DNA of 35,191 nt, from NCBI GenBank assembly GCA_945992255.1, contig CAMFVQ010000008.1, positions 1 to 35,191 of the forward strand. Reading direction: 5' to 3'. Numbering within the stretch: the stretch's first letter is position 1; each line of letters starts with the position of its first letter. Shown piece after piece: positions 9,554 through 18,721 of the stretch. The position numbers and the translations under genes are program-made. The DNA comes from an uncultured Clostridia bacterium. GTDB lineage: Bacteria > Bacillota > Clostridia > Christensenellales > UBA3700. The notes under the pieces were generated by a model that saw only the letters and a list, made by a program, of their open reading frames with translations, was not told the DNA's origin and made no database searches.

Positions 9554-10197
9554 TATGAATTTTTCCTTCGCAATGGTTCTGAATGATCATAGTTATTGCT
9601 TTTTCGTCTATTAAAAGCATTATCAATAAGTTCTTTGAGTTTATCTGTATCTTGGGAAATAACATCCCAATTTACGACCGATATTGCTACATCGCTTCTT
9701 TGCAAATTTGTAATTATTCTGTCGGGTAGATAAGGATATCGTTGTTTTAAAGAACTTTCTGTTTGAACCAATGGTGTCCATGTAGAATAGGGCCCCATTA
9801 TCGCTTTTTCACGTTCACTATTTGAAATCATACTTTGTTGTGAAGAAATAGACGGTAAATTGATTATTAAAATTCCCATTTTGGGGTTTACGTCGCTATC
9901 ATACATAGCAGCGTGTATTTCCCAATCGATAAATTTTCTTCTTTTGGTATTTTGACCACATAATAATATTAAAACGGTAGCGTCTTTAATGTAATTATCT
10001 CTAATCTCTCTTCGGATTTGCTCATCGGTCATGTATGTATCATCTATTTCGTCTTGATGAACGGAGCAATCCTCAAAAATGCTTTGAGTTCGCATGGTTG
10101 ACCAATCGAATTCTTTCATGTGAATTAAAACATCTTTATAGTCTTGGTCATCGTGGTGATAGTAACTTATAAATACTCTATGTCTGTCAATACTCAT
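9553..10197 (-). CDS. thsB: Thoeris sensor ThsB: TIR-like domain protein
   Basis: HRVFISYYHHDDQDYKDVL, VLILLCGQNTKRRKFIDWEIHAAM (WE, putative catalytic Glu), translationally coupled to thsA. Confidence 0.9.
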   Translation of the reverse strand: MSIDRHRVFISYYHHDDQDYKDVLIHMKEFDWSTMRTQSIFEDCSVHQDEIDDTYMTDEQIRREIRDNYIKDATVLILLCGQNTKRRKFIDWEIHAAMYDSDVNPKMGILIINLPSISSQQSMISNSEREKAIMGPYSTWTPLVQTESSLKQRYPYLPDRIITNLQRSDVAISVVNWDVISQDTDKLKELIDNAFNRRKSNNYDHSEPLRRKNS

Positions 10198-10211
10198 GTT
10201 ATCCTCCTTAG

Positions 10212-11414
10212 TTATTCTCCTTTTGTTTGTGATAAATAGTCTTTTTCCGAAATTTCCTTAAAACTCAATAAGTTTCTGTACAAGTTAAAATCTTGTTCTG
10301 TATTTTTTAAAAGGTCGGTATATAGCAATTCATAATAAAAAAGTCTTCCAAATATATCTTCAAGAGCCAAGAGAATAACTTTATCCTCATGAGCATTATC
10401 TGAATTTATTAAAATTTTGAAACGTTGATTTTTAAGCACTACATTATTTGTTGTAGGTATTAATAAGCCAAAGGACTGTGAGTAAACACTTTTAACGTAG
10501 AAACTTGAAGTATCTGAGTTTATAAATAAACTAATGTAACGTACATCATTTAGAGAAGAATAGTTTGGTATGTAAAATGGTATTGTTGGGTACACGCTAT
10601 TTAATGCTACATAAAAATCCGTCATTAAAGAAAACATCGGTTTTGCTTTGTTTAACTCGTCTTGGCGTTTCTTATTATTGGTGTCTTTAATAGTCCATGC
10701 GACTCCCACAAGGGTAAGCAATCCACCATAAACAGCAGAGATTACGGGAATTATAATATCTCGTAAACTGCAATTTGGAATAATATAAATCAAATATACG
10801 GTTAAGCCTATACCCAAAACAAAATCCGTCAGTAATAGCCATTTGTTAGTTTTGATATCTGACAAAAAGGAAACTGTTAAACCATAAAGCACAATTAGCA
10901 TTGCTAATCCACCAAAAATGAACTGTAATACGAGCCATTGATTAAAGCATGCCATATAGAACAAATCAAGTAGCCAATAAAACATAATATATTTGCCTAG
11001 ACATACGTTAGCGGCTTTTACTTGCTCAGTAGAATATGTATTTTTACTTTCTGCCCACGCTTTGACTGTAGCACATCCGATAGGGGCGCTTAACGCAATA
11101 ATCGTAAAAGCAAACCAATACCAATTGTAGGCTGTATCATAGTAGTTGATTATGAATATGCCACTTATAATAAAAAGCAATTGCAATATTCCACCTGAAG
11201 AAGAAATTTGAACAAATTTAGACTGCTCCTTCATTTTTTTGTTCGGTATAAAGGAATAAACTAAAAATATTGCAAGGGAAGGATACCATATACATTGTCC
11301 AATAGTTTTATTAATAGCATTATGTAAAAATGGCAACGCGATAAAGCCGCAGAAAGCAATTGCGACTAAAACATGCCATATTATATTAAAAATTTTCTTT
11401 AGTCTTTTTTTCAA
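10212..11414 (-). CDS. Uncharacterised multi-pass membrane protein (~8 TM) with C-terminal soluble region, in Thoeris/R-M operon
   Basis: TTG start with GGAG RBS; repeated hydrophobic helices to ~residue 240, then ~150-aa hydrophilic domain; 14-nt gap to thsB. Confidence 0.8.
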   Translation of the reverse strand: MKKRLKKIFNIIWHVLVAIAFCGFIALPFLHNAINKTIGQCIWYPSLAIFLVYSFIPNKKMKEQSKFVQISSSGGILQLLFIISGIFIINYYDTAYNWYWFAFTIIALSAPIGCATVKAWAESKNTYSTEQVKAANVCLGKYIMFYWLLDLFYMACFNQWLVLQFIFGGLAMLIVLYGLTVSFLSDIKTNKWLLLTDFVLGIGLTVYLIYIIPNCSLRDIIIPVISAVYGGLLTLVGVAWTIKDTNNKKRQDELNKAKPMFSLMTDFYVALNSVYPTIPFYIPNYSSLNDVRYISLFINSDTSSFYVKSVYSQSFGLLIPTTNNVVLKNQRFKILINSDNAHEDKVILLALEDIFGRLFYYELLYTDLLKNTEQDFNLYRNLLSFKEISEKDYLSQTKGE

Positions 11415-11425
11415 TAGGTTCTCCT

Positions 11426-11836
11426 TTATTTAATTATAACACTAATTTTTTCTAATAATTTTTCTCTGTTTTTCTTTTTAAGCTCGCATTCCCAGATTCG
11501 AATAACTGTCCAATTCTTTTTTATAAGGGTTTCCGTTACGATTTGGTCGTGTTTGCGATTATAGTCGCGCTTTGCGTTCCAAAAGTCCGCGTTGGCGCTA
11601 GGGGTAACGTTACGGCAATCGTGACCGTGCCAAAAGCATCCGTCAACGAATACTACGACTCGCTTTTTAGGGAAAACGAAGTCTGGTTTTCCTACGAGGG
11701 GATAAGTTCGCCGCCACCCCTTAATATGGAGTTCTTTGAAAATATCTATCATCTTCAGCTCGGTGGTTTTTGTGTTTTTGCTTTTTATGGCGCGCATTAC
11801 CTCCGAGCGTTTGTTTGTTGAAAAGATATCACTCAT
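11426..11836 (-). CDS. vsr: Very short patch repair (Vsr) endonuclease
   Basis: RSEVMRAIKSKNTKTTE, YPLVGKPDFVFPKKRVVVFVDGCFWHGHDC, WTVIRIWECEL. Confidence 0.95.
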   Translation of the reverse strand: MSDIFSTNKRSEVMRAIKSKNTKTTELKMIDIFKELHIKGWRRTYPLVGKPDFVFPKKRVVVFVDGCFWHGHDCRNVTPSANADFWNAKRDYNRKHDQIVTETLIKKNWTVIRIWECELKKKNREKLLEKISVIIK

Positions 11837-12632
11837 CGCTTTTTTCCACAGTAACAGCTAAGGAATCTAAATCAGGAATAGTGTCACCAAAACTATATTT
11901 GAATAAGTTGTCGGCGATGGCTACGGTTTCAACGTCTTCAAATTTTGCATTTGCCGTCCATTTGTCGTTAGGTAGCGAGGCTAAATTAGTTATGTTTATC
12001 ACTGCCAATTTACCATTAAACAAATCAAAATGCAAAACGTAGGTTTTCCAATTATGATTTGCTCTTACTTTTGCGTCTGTAGCTTTAGAACGCTTAATAT
12101 CGTTTTGTCCCGTAAAGCCTGCTTGAATTTCTATATGAATATTCTTTTTAACAATTTGTAAATCAGCAATAGCTTCTCTCTTAAAGGAATCAATATTACC
12201 GTCGCTAATTACTTTTTGCAAATTGTCTTCGCCTAACTGCTCAAGTTCATCGTCGTTTACGCCAAATACAAGAGAAATGGTTTTATGAAAATACAACGCA
12301 ACCATATATCCGCGCATCCAGTTATAATAAACTGCTTCACGTGCACGTCCATTATTATTAAACAGTTTTTCGATTATTTGAAAGCCTTTTAAGGTATTAT
12401 ACGCTTCGGTTGCTTGAGTTTTAAAATCATTAAACTCTTCATCTGTTAGTTTTAAATTAGGATGCATAGTTTTATTGATTTTTGAGAACATATCAATCAA
12501 ACGGGCATTTTCTTTTTCTATTAAATCCCAATTAATGCAGACTATATCCGTGGCTTTGAAGTATTTTTTTAAAATCACTTGATTGGTGAAGCCCAATGCT
12601 TTTCTATAATCCTTAGGTGTTTTGTATTCCAT
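11829..12632 (-). CDS. Putative restriction endonuclease-like protein
   Basis: In R-M operon; ADLQIVKKNIHIEIQAGFTGQNDIK is a candidate PD-(D/E)XK-type core; ATGA overlap with vsr. Confidence 0.5.
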   Translation of the reverse strand: MEYKTPKDYRKALGFTNQVILKKYFKATDIVCINWDLIEKENARLIDMFSKINKTMHPNLKLTDEEFNDFKTQATEAYNTLKGFQIIEKLFNNNGRAREAVYYNWMRGYMVALYFHKTISLVFGVNDDELEQLGEDNLQKVISDGNIDSFKREAIADLQIVKKNIHIEIQAGFTGQNDIKRSKATDAKVRANHNWKTYVLHFDLFNGKLAVINITNLASLPNDKWTANAKFEDVETVAIADNLFKYSFGDTIPDLDSLAVTVEKSDE

Positions 12633-12637
12633 ATGCG

Positions 12638-13483
12638 TTACTTGTTTCCTAATAAGAATCGAACTTTTACGTAATTGTGGTGGAACTGAAGTTGTTTCTG
12701 GTGCCATTGAACGAACCCGAAGGGTAATTGTATCGTAGTACCACCGTTGGAAGCTCCGTAGTAAACCTCATCCGACGATGCACGACTTGCCGCCTTGCTG
12801 ATTTCCGCAATGTCAAAAACGGCGTCAACGTCATTTTCGCCAAGCATGTTTTTATACCAAACGAAATCGGACCACTCGTCTTTATCTCGTACGGCTCCAG
12901 TTGCAAAACACAAATAAGTAAGTTCGTACACGTTGTCCTTAAACCATTGTAACAGGGCGTGATATAAGCTCTCATCGTAGCATCTTAAAGTATCTGCGTT
13001 AAGGCTTTTATGGCGAATTTGCATATCGTAGTCAAAAACCTTCGTTCTATCTGCATAGCGTTCAATTATCGATACGGCGTCAGGAGCCGCCGCCCAAAAT
13101 AAGAATATAGCCCTACACACGTTTTCAGGAATTCGCTTGTTAAATTGCGCCTCAAAAACATCAATAAAATTCTTAGCGCGAACGAAGTAGACTTGTCCGC
13201 CAAGACTTTTTTTGATAGAAACGTTTGCGAACGTTTCGTCGTCAAAATATAATTTTAAATCCGTTTTTGATTTCGTTTTCCGACCACAAACGCTGTCCAC
13301 GTTGTGTTCGTGTAAACCACCGATACTGGTTTCAACTAAATTTTTATCGTCAAGATTGATGCGTTGTAAAAATTCTCGTGTGTATTTTTCGTCGTTATCT
13401 AATAATTCTTTTACCAACTCTTCATTTTCGTGACCAGATAATTTTGCGTGTTTCCAACCTTCGGATCTATTTCTTCCGTACAT
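12638..13483 (-). CDS. Putative restriction endonuclease / R-M associated protein
   Basis: AAGGAG RBS; KTDLKLYFDDETFANVSIKKSLGG candidate nuclease core; 5 bp before the next gene. Confidence 0.5.
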   Translation of the reverse strand: MYGRNRSEGWKHAKLSGHENEELVKELLDNDEKYTREFLQRINLDDKNLVETSIGGLHEHNVDSVCGRKTKSKTDLKLYFDDETFANVSIKKSLGGQVYFVRAKNFIDVFEAQFNKRIPENVCRAIFLFWAAAPDAVSIIERYADRTKVFDYDMQIRHKSLNADTLRCYDESLYHALLQWFKDNVYELTYLCFATGAVRDKDEWSDFVWYKNMLGENDVDAVFDIAEISKAASRASSDEVYYGASNGGTTIQLPFGFVQWHQKQLQFHHNYVKVRFLLGNK

Positions 13484-13484
13484 A

Positions 13485-14198
13485 TTATTCTCCTTCCGTA
13501 CTTTCAAATTTTTTCTTAAGAATTTCGTAAATTTCTCGTTGTACTTGTACTGACGAATTTTTTACGACGTTAGGATTTGCTATTTTTATTACGCGTCCTT
13601 TTTTATCGTAAACCCAGTTGTTCAAATCTGGTTGATTACATTTTGAGCATTGAGGTATAACGTTTCCTTTTTGGAGGGGTTTAGAAGGGTCCATATGCCC
13701 TTTTTGAAGTTCCGTTATCGTGTTTGGCCAAAGTAAATGTTTTTCTCCTTCTTTTGAGCCACAGCACGCACACCTATAGCCGTAGCGGTTTTTTATGTTT
13801 TTCCATTCGTCTTCGGTTAAATCAGTCGTTCGTTTTTCGGCGTTAAAGCCTGGATACGGTTCTTCTAAGGTTTTTAACTTATATTCGCCAGTTTTTAATC
13901 CGCTGTCCGCGTCACCACGTTTGCCAGATAAAATATACCATCCTTTTTGCGCGGCTAAATGGCGGGCTTGCTGAACGTCGATACTACCCCCGTATCTTTT
14001 TAAGAATTTAGTTAATTCTGCTTTAGTTACTATCGCAGTTTCAGGATAACCTTTTGCAAGGCAAACGAGTACCAAGGCATCCTTAGTATAAGAACCGTCG
14101 CGCTTCAAATTCGGTAAGTGAACGCCGTGTGATTTTAAATATTTTTCGTGATACTCTTTTACCAGTTTATATATTTTTTCAATTTCATTTTTAGTCAT
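13485..14198 (-). CDS. HNH endonuclease family protein
   Basis: YRCACCGSKEG...ELQKGHMDPSKPLQKGNVIPQCSKCNQ: HNH with CxxC zinc ligands. Confidence 0.8.
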   Translation of the reverse strand: MTKNEIEKIYKLVKEYHEKYLKSHGVHLPNLKRDGSYTKDALVLVCLAKGYPETAIVTKAELTKFLKRYGGSIDVQQARHLAAQKGWYILSGKRGDADSGLKTGEYKLKTLEEPYPGFNAEKRTTDLTEDEWKNIKNRYGYRCACCGSKEGEKHLLWPNTITELQKGHMDPSKPLQKGNVIPQCSKCNQPDLNNWVYDKKGRVIKIANPNVVKNSSVQVQREIYEILKKKFESTEGE

Positions 14199-15150
14199 TA
14201 ACATCCTCGTACACGACTTTTTTAATATTTAGCGCTATTTCTTTTATAATAGGAACGCAAACGGAGTTCCCGATTTGTTTATATACTTGCTTTGGCGTTT
14301 TTTGTAATGGAAATTCAAAATCCTCGGGAAAACCTTGCAATCTAGCCGCCTCGCGTTGCGTAATTTTTCTAATCGAAAAATCATCCCAAAAGAAAGGAAT
14401 TCTTTCGTACGGGCTACCCATGGCTGCGAGCAACGTAGGACATATACCGTCGCGTCCTTTAGAAAGTCCCCAATCGGTAAAACGATAAATACGATGTCTA
14501 TCAGTCATAAACGCTACCATTTCATCCCACATTTTATGGTTGTCCATATAGTAAGAATCTGGTTGACGTTCTTTATCAAAGAAAGAAAAGGCGTCACGCT
14601 TTAATTCTCGTTCTTCGGGAAACTGAAATCTATCGCATAAATTCTCGTCTAAAAACGCTACGATATATATTCTATTTCGTTGCTGAGGAATGCCGTAATC
14701 ACTAGCGTTCATAACTTTATATCTAACGCTATATCCAAGCTCAGCCATCGTGTTAAAAATCGTTAGGAAAGTTCTTCCTTCGTCGTGTTTAACTAGATTT
14801 GCCACGTTTTCAAAAAATACGACGGACGGTTTTTTTGCCGCTATTACGCGAGCAGTTTCAAAAAACAAGTTTCCACGGGGATCTTCAAATCCTTTTTGTA
14901 AACCAACCGAAGAAAAGGCTTGACATGGGAAACCCGCTACGAGCACGTCGAAATCGGGAATCGTATCCGTTGAGACTTCTTGAATATCGCCTTCAACAAG
15001 AAAATCTTCTCCGAAGTTAAGTCTATAGGTTCTACAAGCGTATTTATCTATTTCGTTTGCCCAGACGATTTTGTATCCCGCTTGCTCAAAGCCAAGGTCG
15101 ATACCACCGATTCCTGCAAACATACTTGCTACTTTTAATTTCTTTCGCAT
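14191..15150 (-). CDS. DNA (cytosine-5-)-methyltransferase
   Basis: SMFAGIGGIDLGFEQAG, AGFPCQAFSSVG, FFENVANL, DYGIPQQRNRIYIV, REAARLQGFP, QIGNSVCVPI. Confidence 0.95.
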   Translation of the reverse strand: MRKKLKVASMFAGIGGIDLGFEQAGYKIVWANEIDKYACRTYRLNFGEDFLVEGDIQEVSTDTIPDFDVLVAGFPCQAFSSVGLQKGFEDPRGNLFFETARVIAAKKPSVVFFENVANLVKHDEGRTFLTIFNTMAELGYSVRYKVMNASDYGIPQQRNRIYIVAFLDENLCDRFQFPEERELKRDAFSFFDKERQPDSYYMDNHKMWDEMVAFMTDRHRIYRFTDWGLSKGRDGICPTLLAAMGSPYERIPFFWDDFSIRKITQREAARLQGFPEDFEFPLQKTPKQVYKQIGNSVCVPIIKEIALNIKKVVYEDVND

Positions 15151-15207
15151 ATTTCACCAAAACGAAAGAAGCCGCACGGTGGCAGCATTGCTTTCGCCTA
15201 AATTATT

Positions 15208-16272
15208 TTAGTCTAACACTTTTTCAATTTCTTTCGCTATGGCGATAGAGAGAAGCGGGGGTACTGCGTTGCCGATTTCCAAGTTCTTAGTAGACCTTGA
15301 ACCGTAGAATTTGTAATCGTCGGGGAAGCTTTGCAATCTAGCACCTTCTCTAGTCGTCATTGCTCTAGAATCCCTAGGGTGTACGCATCTAGACGAAGAC
15401 GGAGTTGCGAAGTTTCTCGTAACCGTAGGCGCGGGCTTTTTCCACCACATTTTCGCGTAAGTGTTGCCGTAACCGCTCTTAGGTCTAATTTCTTCGGGCA
15501 AATCGTCTTTACTGCCGCCGTCGGGTAACGCTTCCATTATGCGAATAAGGTGAGCCCCGTTGGTAGGTGCGATATTTTCAGTTAAACAATCGCTGTTCGT
15601 TCTAAGGTATTTTTGGAACTCGTTTTGGGGTTCGGTTGCATACTGAGTAGATTCTTGACCGCTCTTTAATGCAGGTAAGTCAGAGAAAGCGTCTTCTACG
15701 GTTACGTAGGGCAATAAGCCTTCGCCGTGGGTAGGCGTAGGATATTCGAAGGTGTTTTTACCTTTCATGCCTACGAGAATAACTCTATCTCTATATTGCG
15801 GAACACCGAAATCTACGGCGTTTAAGACTTTGCTTTTTACGTCGTAACCAAGTTCTCTAAATTTTTCCTTAATTACTTCGATGAGCGTACCGCCTTGCAT
15901 GCTGAGAAGCCCGGATACGTTTTCGAACACGAATGCTTTAGGTTGTACGATGGAAAGAACTCTGCAATATTCTTCGAATAAATGAGCTCTATCGTCCATT
16001 TGTCTTTTACCTAAGGTCGAATAGGATTGGCAAGGCGGACCACCAACTATAAGGTCAATTCCGTCGCCAACGTGCTTTTTCAATTCTTCTTCCGTTAAAT
16101 CTCTTATATCGCCTTGTATCATATCAACGGTAGGATGGTTCATTCTATACGCCGTTGCGATATCTTTGTCGTATTCGTTTGCCATAACGATTTGGAAGTT
16201 GTCGTTGTGAGCAAACCCATAACTTAAGCCGCCTACACCTGCAAATAAATCAATTACTTTATATTTTTTCAT
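15208..16272 (-). CDS. DNA (cytosine-5-)-methyltransferase, second copy
   Basis: DLFAGVGGLSYGF, GGPPCQSYSTLGKR, FENVSGLLS, DFGVPQYRDRVILVG, REGARLQSFPDDY, EIGNAVPPLLS. Confidence 0.95.
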   Translation of the reverse strand: MKKYKVIDLFAGVGGLSYGFAHNDNFQIVMANEYDKDIATAYRMNHPTVDMIQGDIRDLTEEELKKHVGDGIDLIVGGPPCQSYSTLGKRQMDDRAHLFEEYCRVLSIVQPKAFVFENVSGLLSMQGGTLIEVIKEKFRELGYDVKSKVLNAVDFGVPQYRDRVILVGMKGKNTFEYPTPTHGEGLLPYVTVEDAFSDLPALKSGQESTQYATEPQNEFQKYLRTNSDCLTENIAPTNGAHLIRIMEALPDGGSKDDLPEEIRPKSGYGNTYAKMWWKKPAPTVTRNFATPSSSRCVHPRDSRAMTTREGARLQSFPDDYKFYGSRSTKNLEIGNAVPPLLSIAIAKEIEKVLD

Positions 16273-16274
16273 AA

Positions 16275-16493
16275 TTATTCCTTTTTGTCGTCCGTTTCGG
16301 TTAATTCCATTATTTCTTCTAAACTACAATTTAGCGCTTTGCATATTCGAACCAGGATATCCGTGTTAACGTTTTCGTTTTTGCCTAGCTTTGCGATAGA
16401 AGAAGAGCTAACGTTTGCGAGCTGTTGTAACTCGCCTTTTTTAATGTTTCTGTCAATTAATAGCTTCCATAGCTTTTTATAACTGATAGCCAC
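16275..16493 (-). CDS. XRE/Cro-type regulator, candidate R-M controller protein
   Basis: GTG start at 16493 with GGAGG RBS gives MAISYKKLWKLLIDRNIKKGELQQLANVSSSSIAKLGKNENVNTDILVRICKALNCSLEEIMEL. Confidence 0.85.
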   Translation of the reverse strand: MAISYKKLWKLLIDRNIKKGELQQLANVSSSSIAKLGKNENVNTDILVRICKALNCSLEEIMELTETDDKKE

Positions 16494-16654
16494 GATTTTA
16501 CCTCCAATTTTTATCTTTTTCATTATACCACGTACGAATATTTTTTGCAAGACTAAACCTTTGCTTTTTCGTAAGTTTTTTTGATATCTCATAAATTTTT
16601 ATTCGATTTCAATAAAATAGGGCCGAGAACTCGTTTTTCTCGACCTTATCGTTT

Positions 16655-18049
16655 TCATTCGAATATCTCTTCCAATTTTTGGGCGGCGGAGCGGTCGGCG
16701 GTTTTTAGGAAGTGACTGTATATGTCGGTAGTGGTGCTGGTTCGCGCGTGACCAGCTCGACCTGCGACCGTTACGATAGGTACTCCTGCGGCGATTTGCA
16801 TAGTGATGTTCGTGTGCCTAAGGCTGTGAACGGTTCGTTCTTCAAGTCCTGCCGACTGGCAAATCTTCTTCATCCACATATTTATCGTGCCGGGGTATAT
16901 ATTTCCGCCGTATTCGCCTATGAACAGTCGGTTGCTGTTTTCCCATTTATCGCCGTGCATCGCCTTGTACTCCTCGTACCAAGCCTTGTATTCGGTCAGC
17001 ACCGATAGCAGTTTATCCGATATGGCAATCACGCGTTTGCTGCTTTCCGTTTTTGGTTCTTTCAGCACCAAGCCGACCCTTTGGACTGTCGTAAGCGACC
17101 TTGCAATCGTTATGGTAGCATTTTCAAAATCGATATCTGACCATTCCAGTCCGCACAGCTCGCCACGACGCATACCCGTTAGCAGAAGTGTGAGCATAGC
17201 GGTTTTATAGCGAATATCCGAATATTCGTCCGCTGCCTTATAAAACTTCTTGGCGTCTTCGTCATCCATATAATCTATCTCCCGCGGCGGTCGTTTCGGA
17301 AAGGATATGTAGTCGGCACTAGCGTAATTATCGGCTATTAGCCGCTGTTTTTTCGCCGTAGCAAGGATAGCCCGTATCGTTCGCTTGATTTTACTTATCG
17401 TTTCATAGGCGTATTTTTGCGTTGTATGCGTAATGTTGAATAGGGTTTCCGTTTTCACGCCTAACGTTTCGGCTAGCCGTTTTGCATACTTGTAACTGAT
17501 TTGTTTGCCTGCCAAGGCATTTGCAAGGGAGCAACTGCTGAAGTTCTTTTCGTATCGAAGTTTCATATAGCCGATACCCGTTTGGTTCATTCGTTCCCGT
17601 AAGGCAGGCTTTGCCGTGACTACCGTAACCGTTTTTTCCATACGGTCGAGTTTGTCGTAGTATTGCTGTATGATATTCGGCGTAAGTTCCTTTAGTTTGT
17701 ATCCACCGATATGTTTTTGGGTGAGCCAGATTGCATTTTCACAATTGACGAAATAGCTTGCGGACACTTCGTCTTTGCGCCGATTAAGCCACCAGAGCGC
17801 GTAGTCCGTGAAAGTGGTTTCGGGTGATTGCGTCGGCTCTCCTGACGCTGTTTCCGCCGCTTTGACAGCCGTTTCGTATTCGGCGGCGAAGAGCACGACT
17901 TCTCGTTCCATTTGTTTCGGCGTAAGTCCTACGGGCGGTTTCCAGGTTGTGGAGTGCACCTTGACTTCTCCGCTACCTTTGTCCTTGATTTTGACCTGTA
18001 TTCGGTAGGTCATACCGCTTTTACCCGGTCGTTTGCTTATGCTTGCCAT
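16655..18049 (-). CDS. int: Tyrosine recombinase/integrase with inserted XRE-like segment
   Basis: LLLTGMRRGELCGLEWSDID, VHSLRHTNITMQIAAGVPIVTVAGRAGHARTSTTTDIYSHF; internal CSLANALAGKQISYKYAKRLAETLGVKTETLFNI. Confidence 0.95.
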   Translation of the reverse strand: MASISKRPGKSGMTYRIQVKIKDKGSGEVKVHSTTWKPPVGLTPKQMEREVVLFAAEYETAVKAAETASGEPTQSPETTFTDYALWWLNRRKDEVSASYFVNCENAIWLTQKHIGGYKLKELTPNIIQQYYDKLDRMEKTVTVVTAKPALRERMNQTGIGYMKLRYEKNFSSCSLANALAGKQISYKYAKRLAETLGVKTETLFNITHTTQKYAYETISKIKRTIRAILATAKKQRLIADNYASADYISFPKRPPREIDYMDDEDAKKFYKAADEYSDIRYKTAMLTLLLTGMRRGELCGLEWSDIDFENATITIARSLTTVQRVGLVLKEPKTESSKRVIAISDKLLSVLTEYKAWYEEYKAMHGDKWENSNRLFIGEYGGNIYPGTINMWMKKICQSAGLEERTVHSLRHTNITMQIAAGVPIVTVAGRAGHARTSTTTDIYSHFLKTADRSAAQKLEEIFE

Positions 18050-18139
18050 TGTATTTACCTCCTACGGTGTTTTGTTTAAGGGGATATAGCAATCCCCCTA
18101 ACAAAAGAAAGCCGTAATAATTTAGAAAAGTCCAGCGAA

Positions 18140-18334
18140 TCAGCCTTGCGAACCGCTAAAATATTTGAATAAATCGTCTAAATCCACGAGAAGTTTCTTG
18201 CCCGTGAATACACATCGTATTTTACCGCTTTTACAAAGGGTTCTGATACAGTTAGGGGTTACCGCCGTCATAGGGTCGATTGCTTTTATTTCGGCAATCG
18301 TTTCGGATATCGTTCTCATTCGAGGTATAGTCAT
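18140..18334 (-). CDS. Excisionase-like small HTH protein
   Basis: 64 aa, TPNCIRTLCKSGKIRCVFTGKKLLVDLDDLFKYF; immediately upstream of the integrase. Confidence 0.75.
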   Translation of the reverse strand: MTIPRMRTISETIAEIKAIDPMTAVTPNCIRTLCKSGKIRCVFTGKKLLVDLDDLFKYFSGSQG

Positions 18335-18721
18335 CTAAATCTCCTTCGTTCTCATTATTTTTCTCCTTTGCTTTGAATCTTTGTTTCTTTGTATCTTCGT
18401 TGCGTCGTATCTTTGAATTCTTTGATTTTTTGAAATTTTTGATTTAATTTTGAAATGTAAAGCAGAAATCAAAACGATATATAATCGTGTTTTCTACGCT
18501 TTTTTTAGTCTTTAGGCGGTAAAAAAAACGCCGTTTTTACAGTTTTGAATATATAGAAATACCGATTTTTTGATTTTGCGTTTTGATTTTTGATTACGCG
18601 AAAATTCACGCGTGACTGCCGCCCCGCCCACGGGTAGAAGCTCGTAGAGATTTGACCTCCCCCTGGGGGGGGGTACGGCGAATTAAATCAAACAGTTATC
18701 GACCAGTAGGGTATCGTCAGC

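Noticed and set aside
16275-16592. Longer 105-aa form of the R-M XRE regulator as listed in the ORF track
   Set aside because: A GTG start at 16493 preceded by GGAGG gives a standard-length HTH protein; upstream residues look non-coding.
18651-18680. CCCCCTGGGGGGGGG tract as an assembly artefact or IS end
   Set aside because: Unusual, but no flanking repeat or IS structure; only mentioned in the origin hypothesis.
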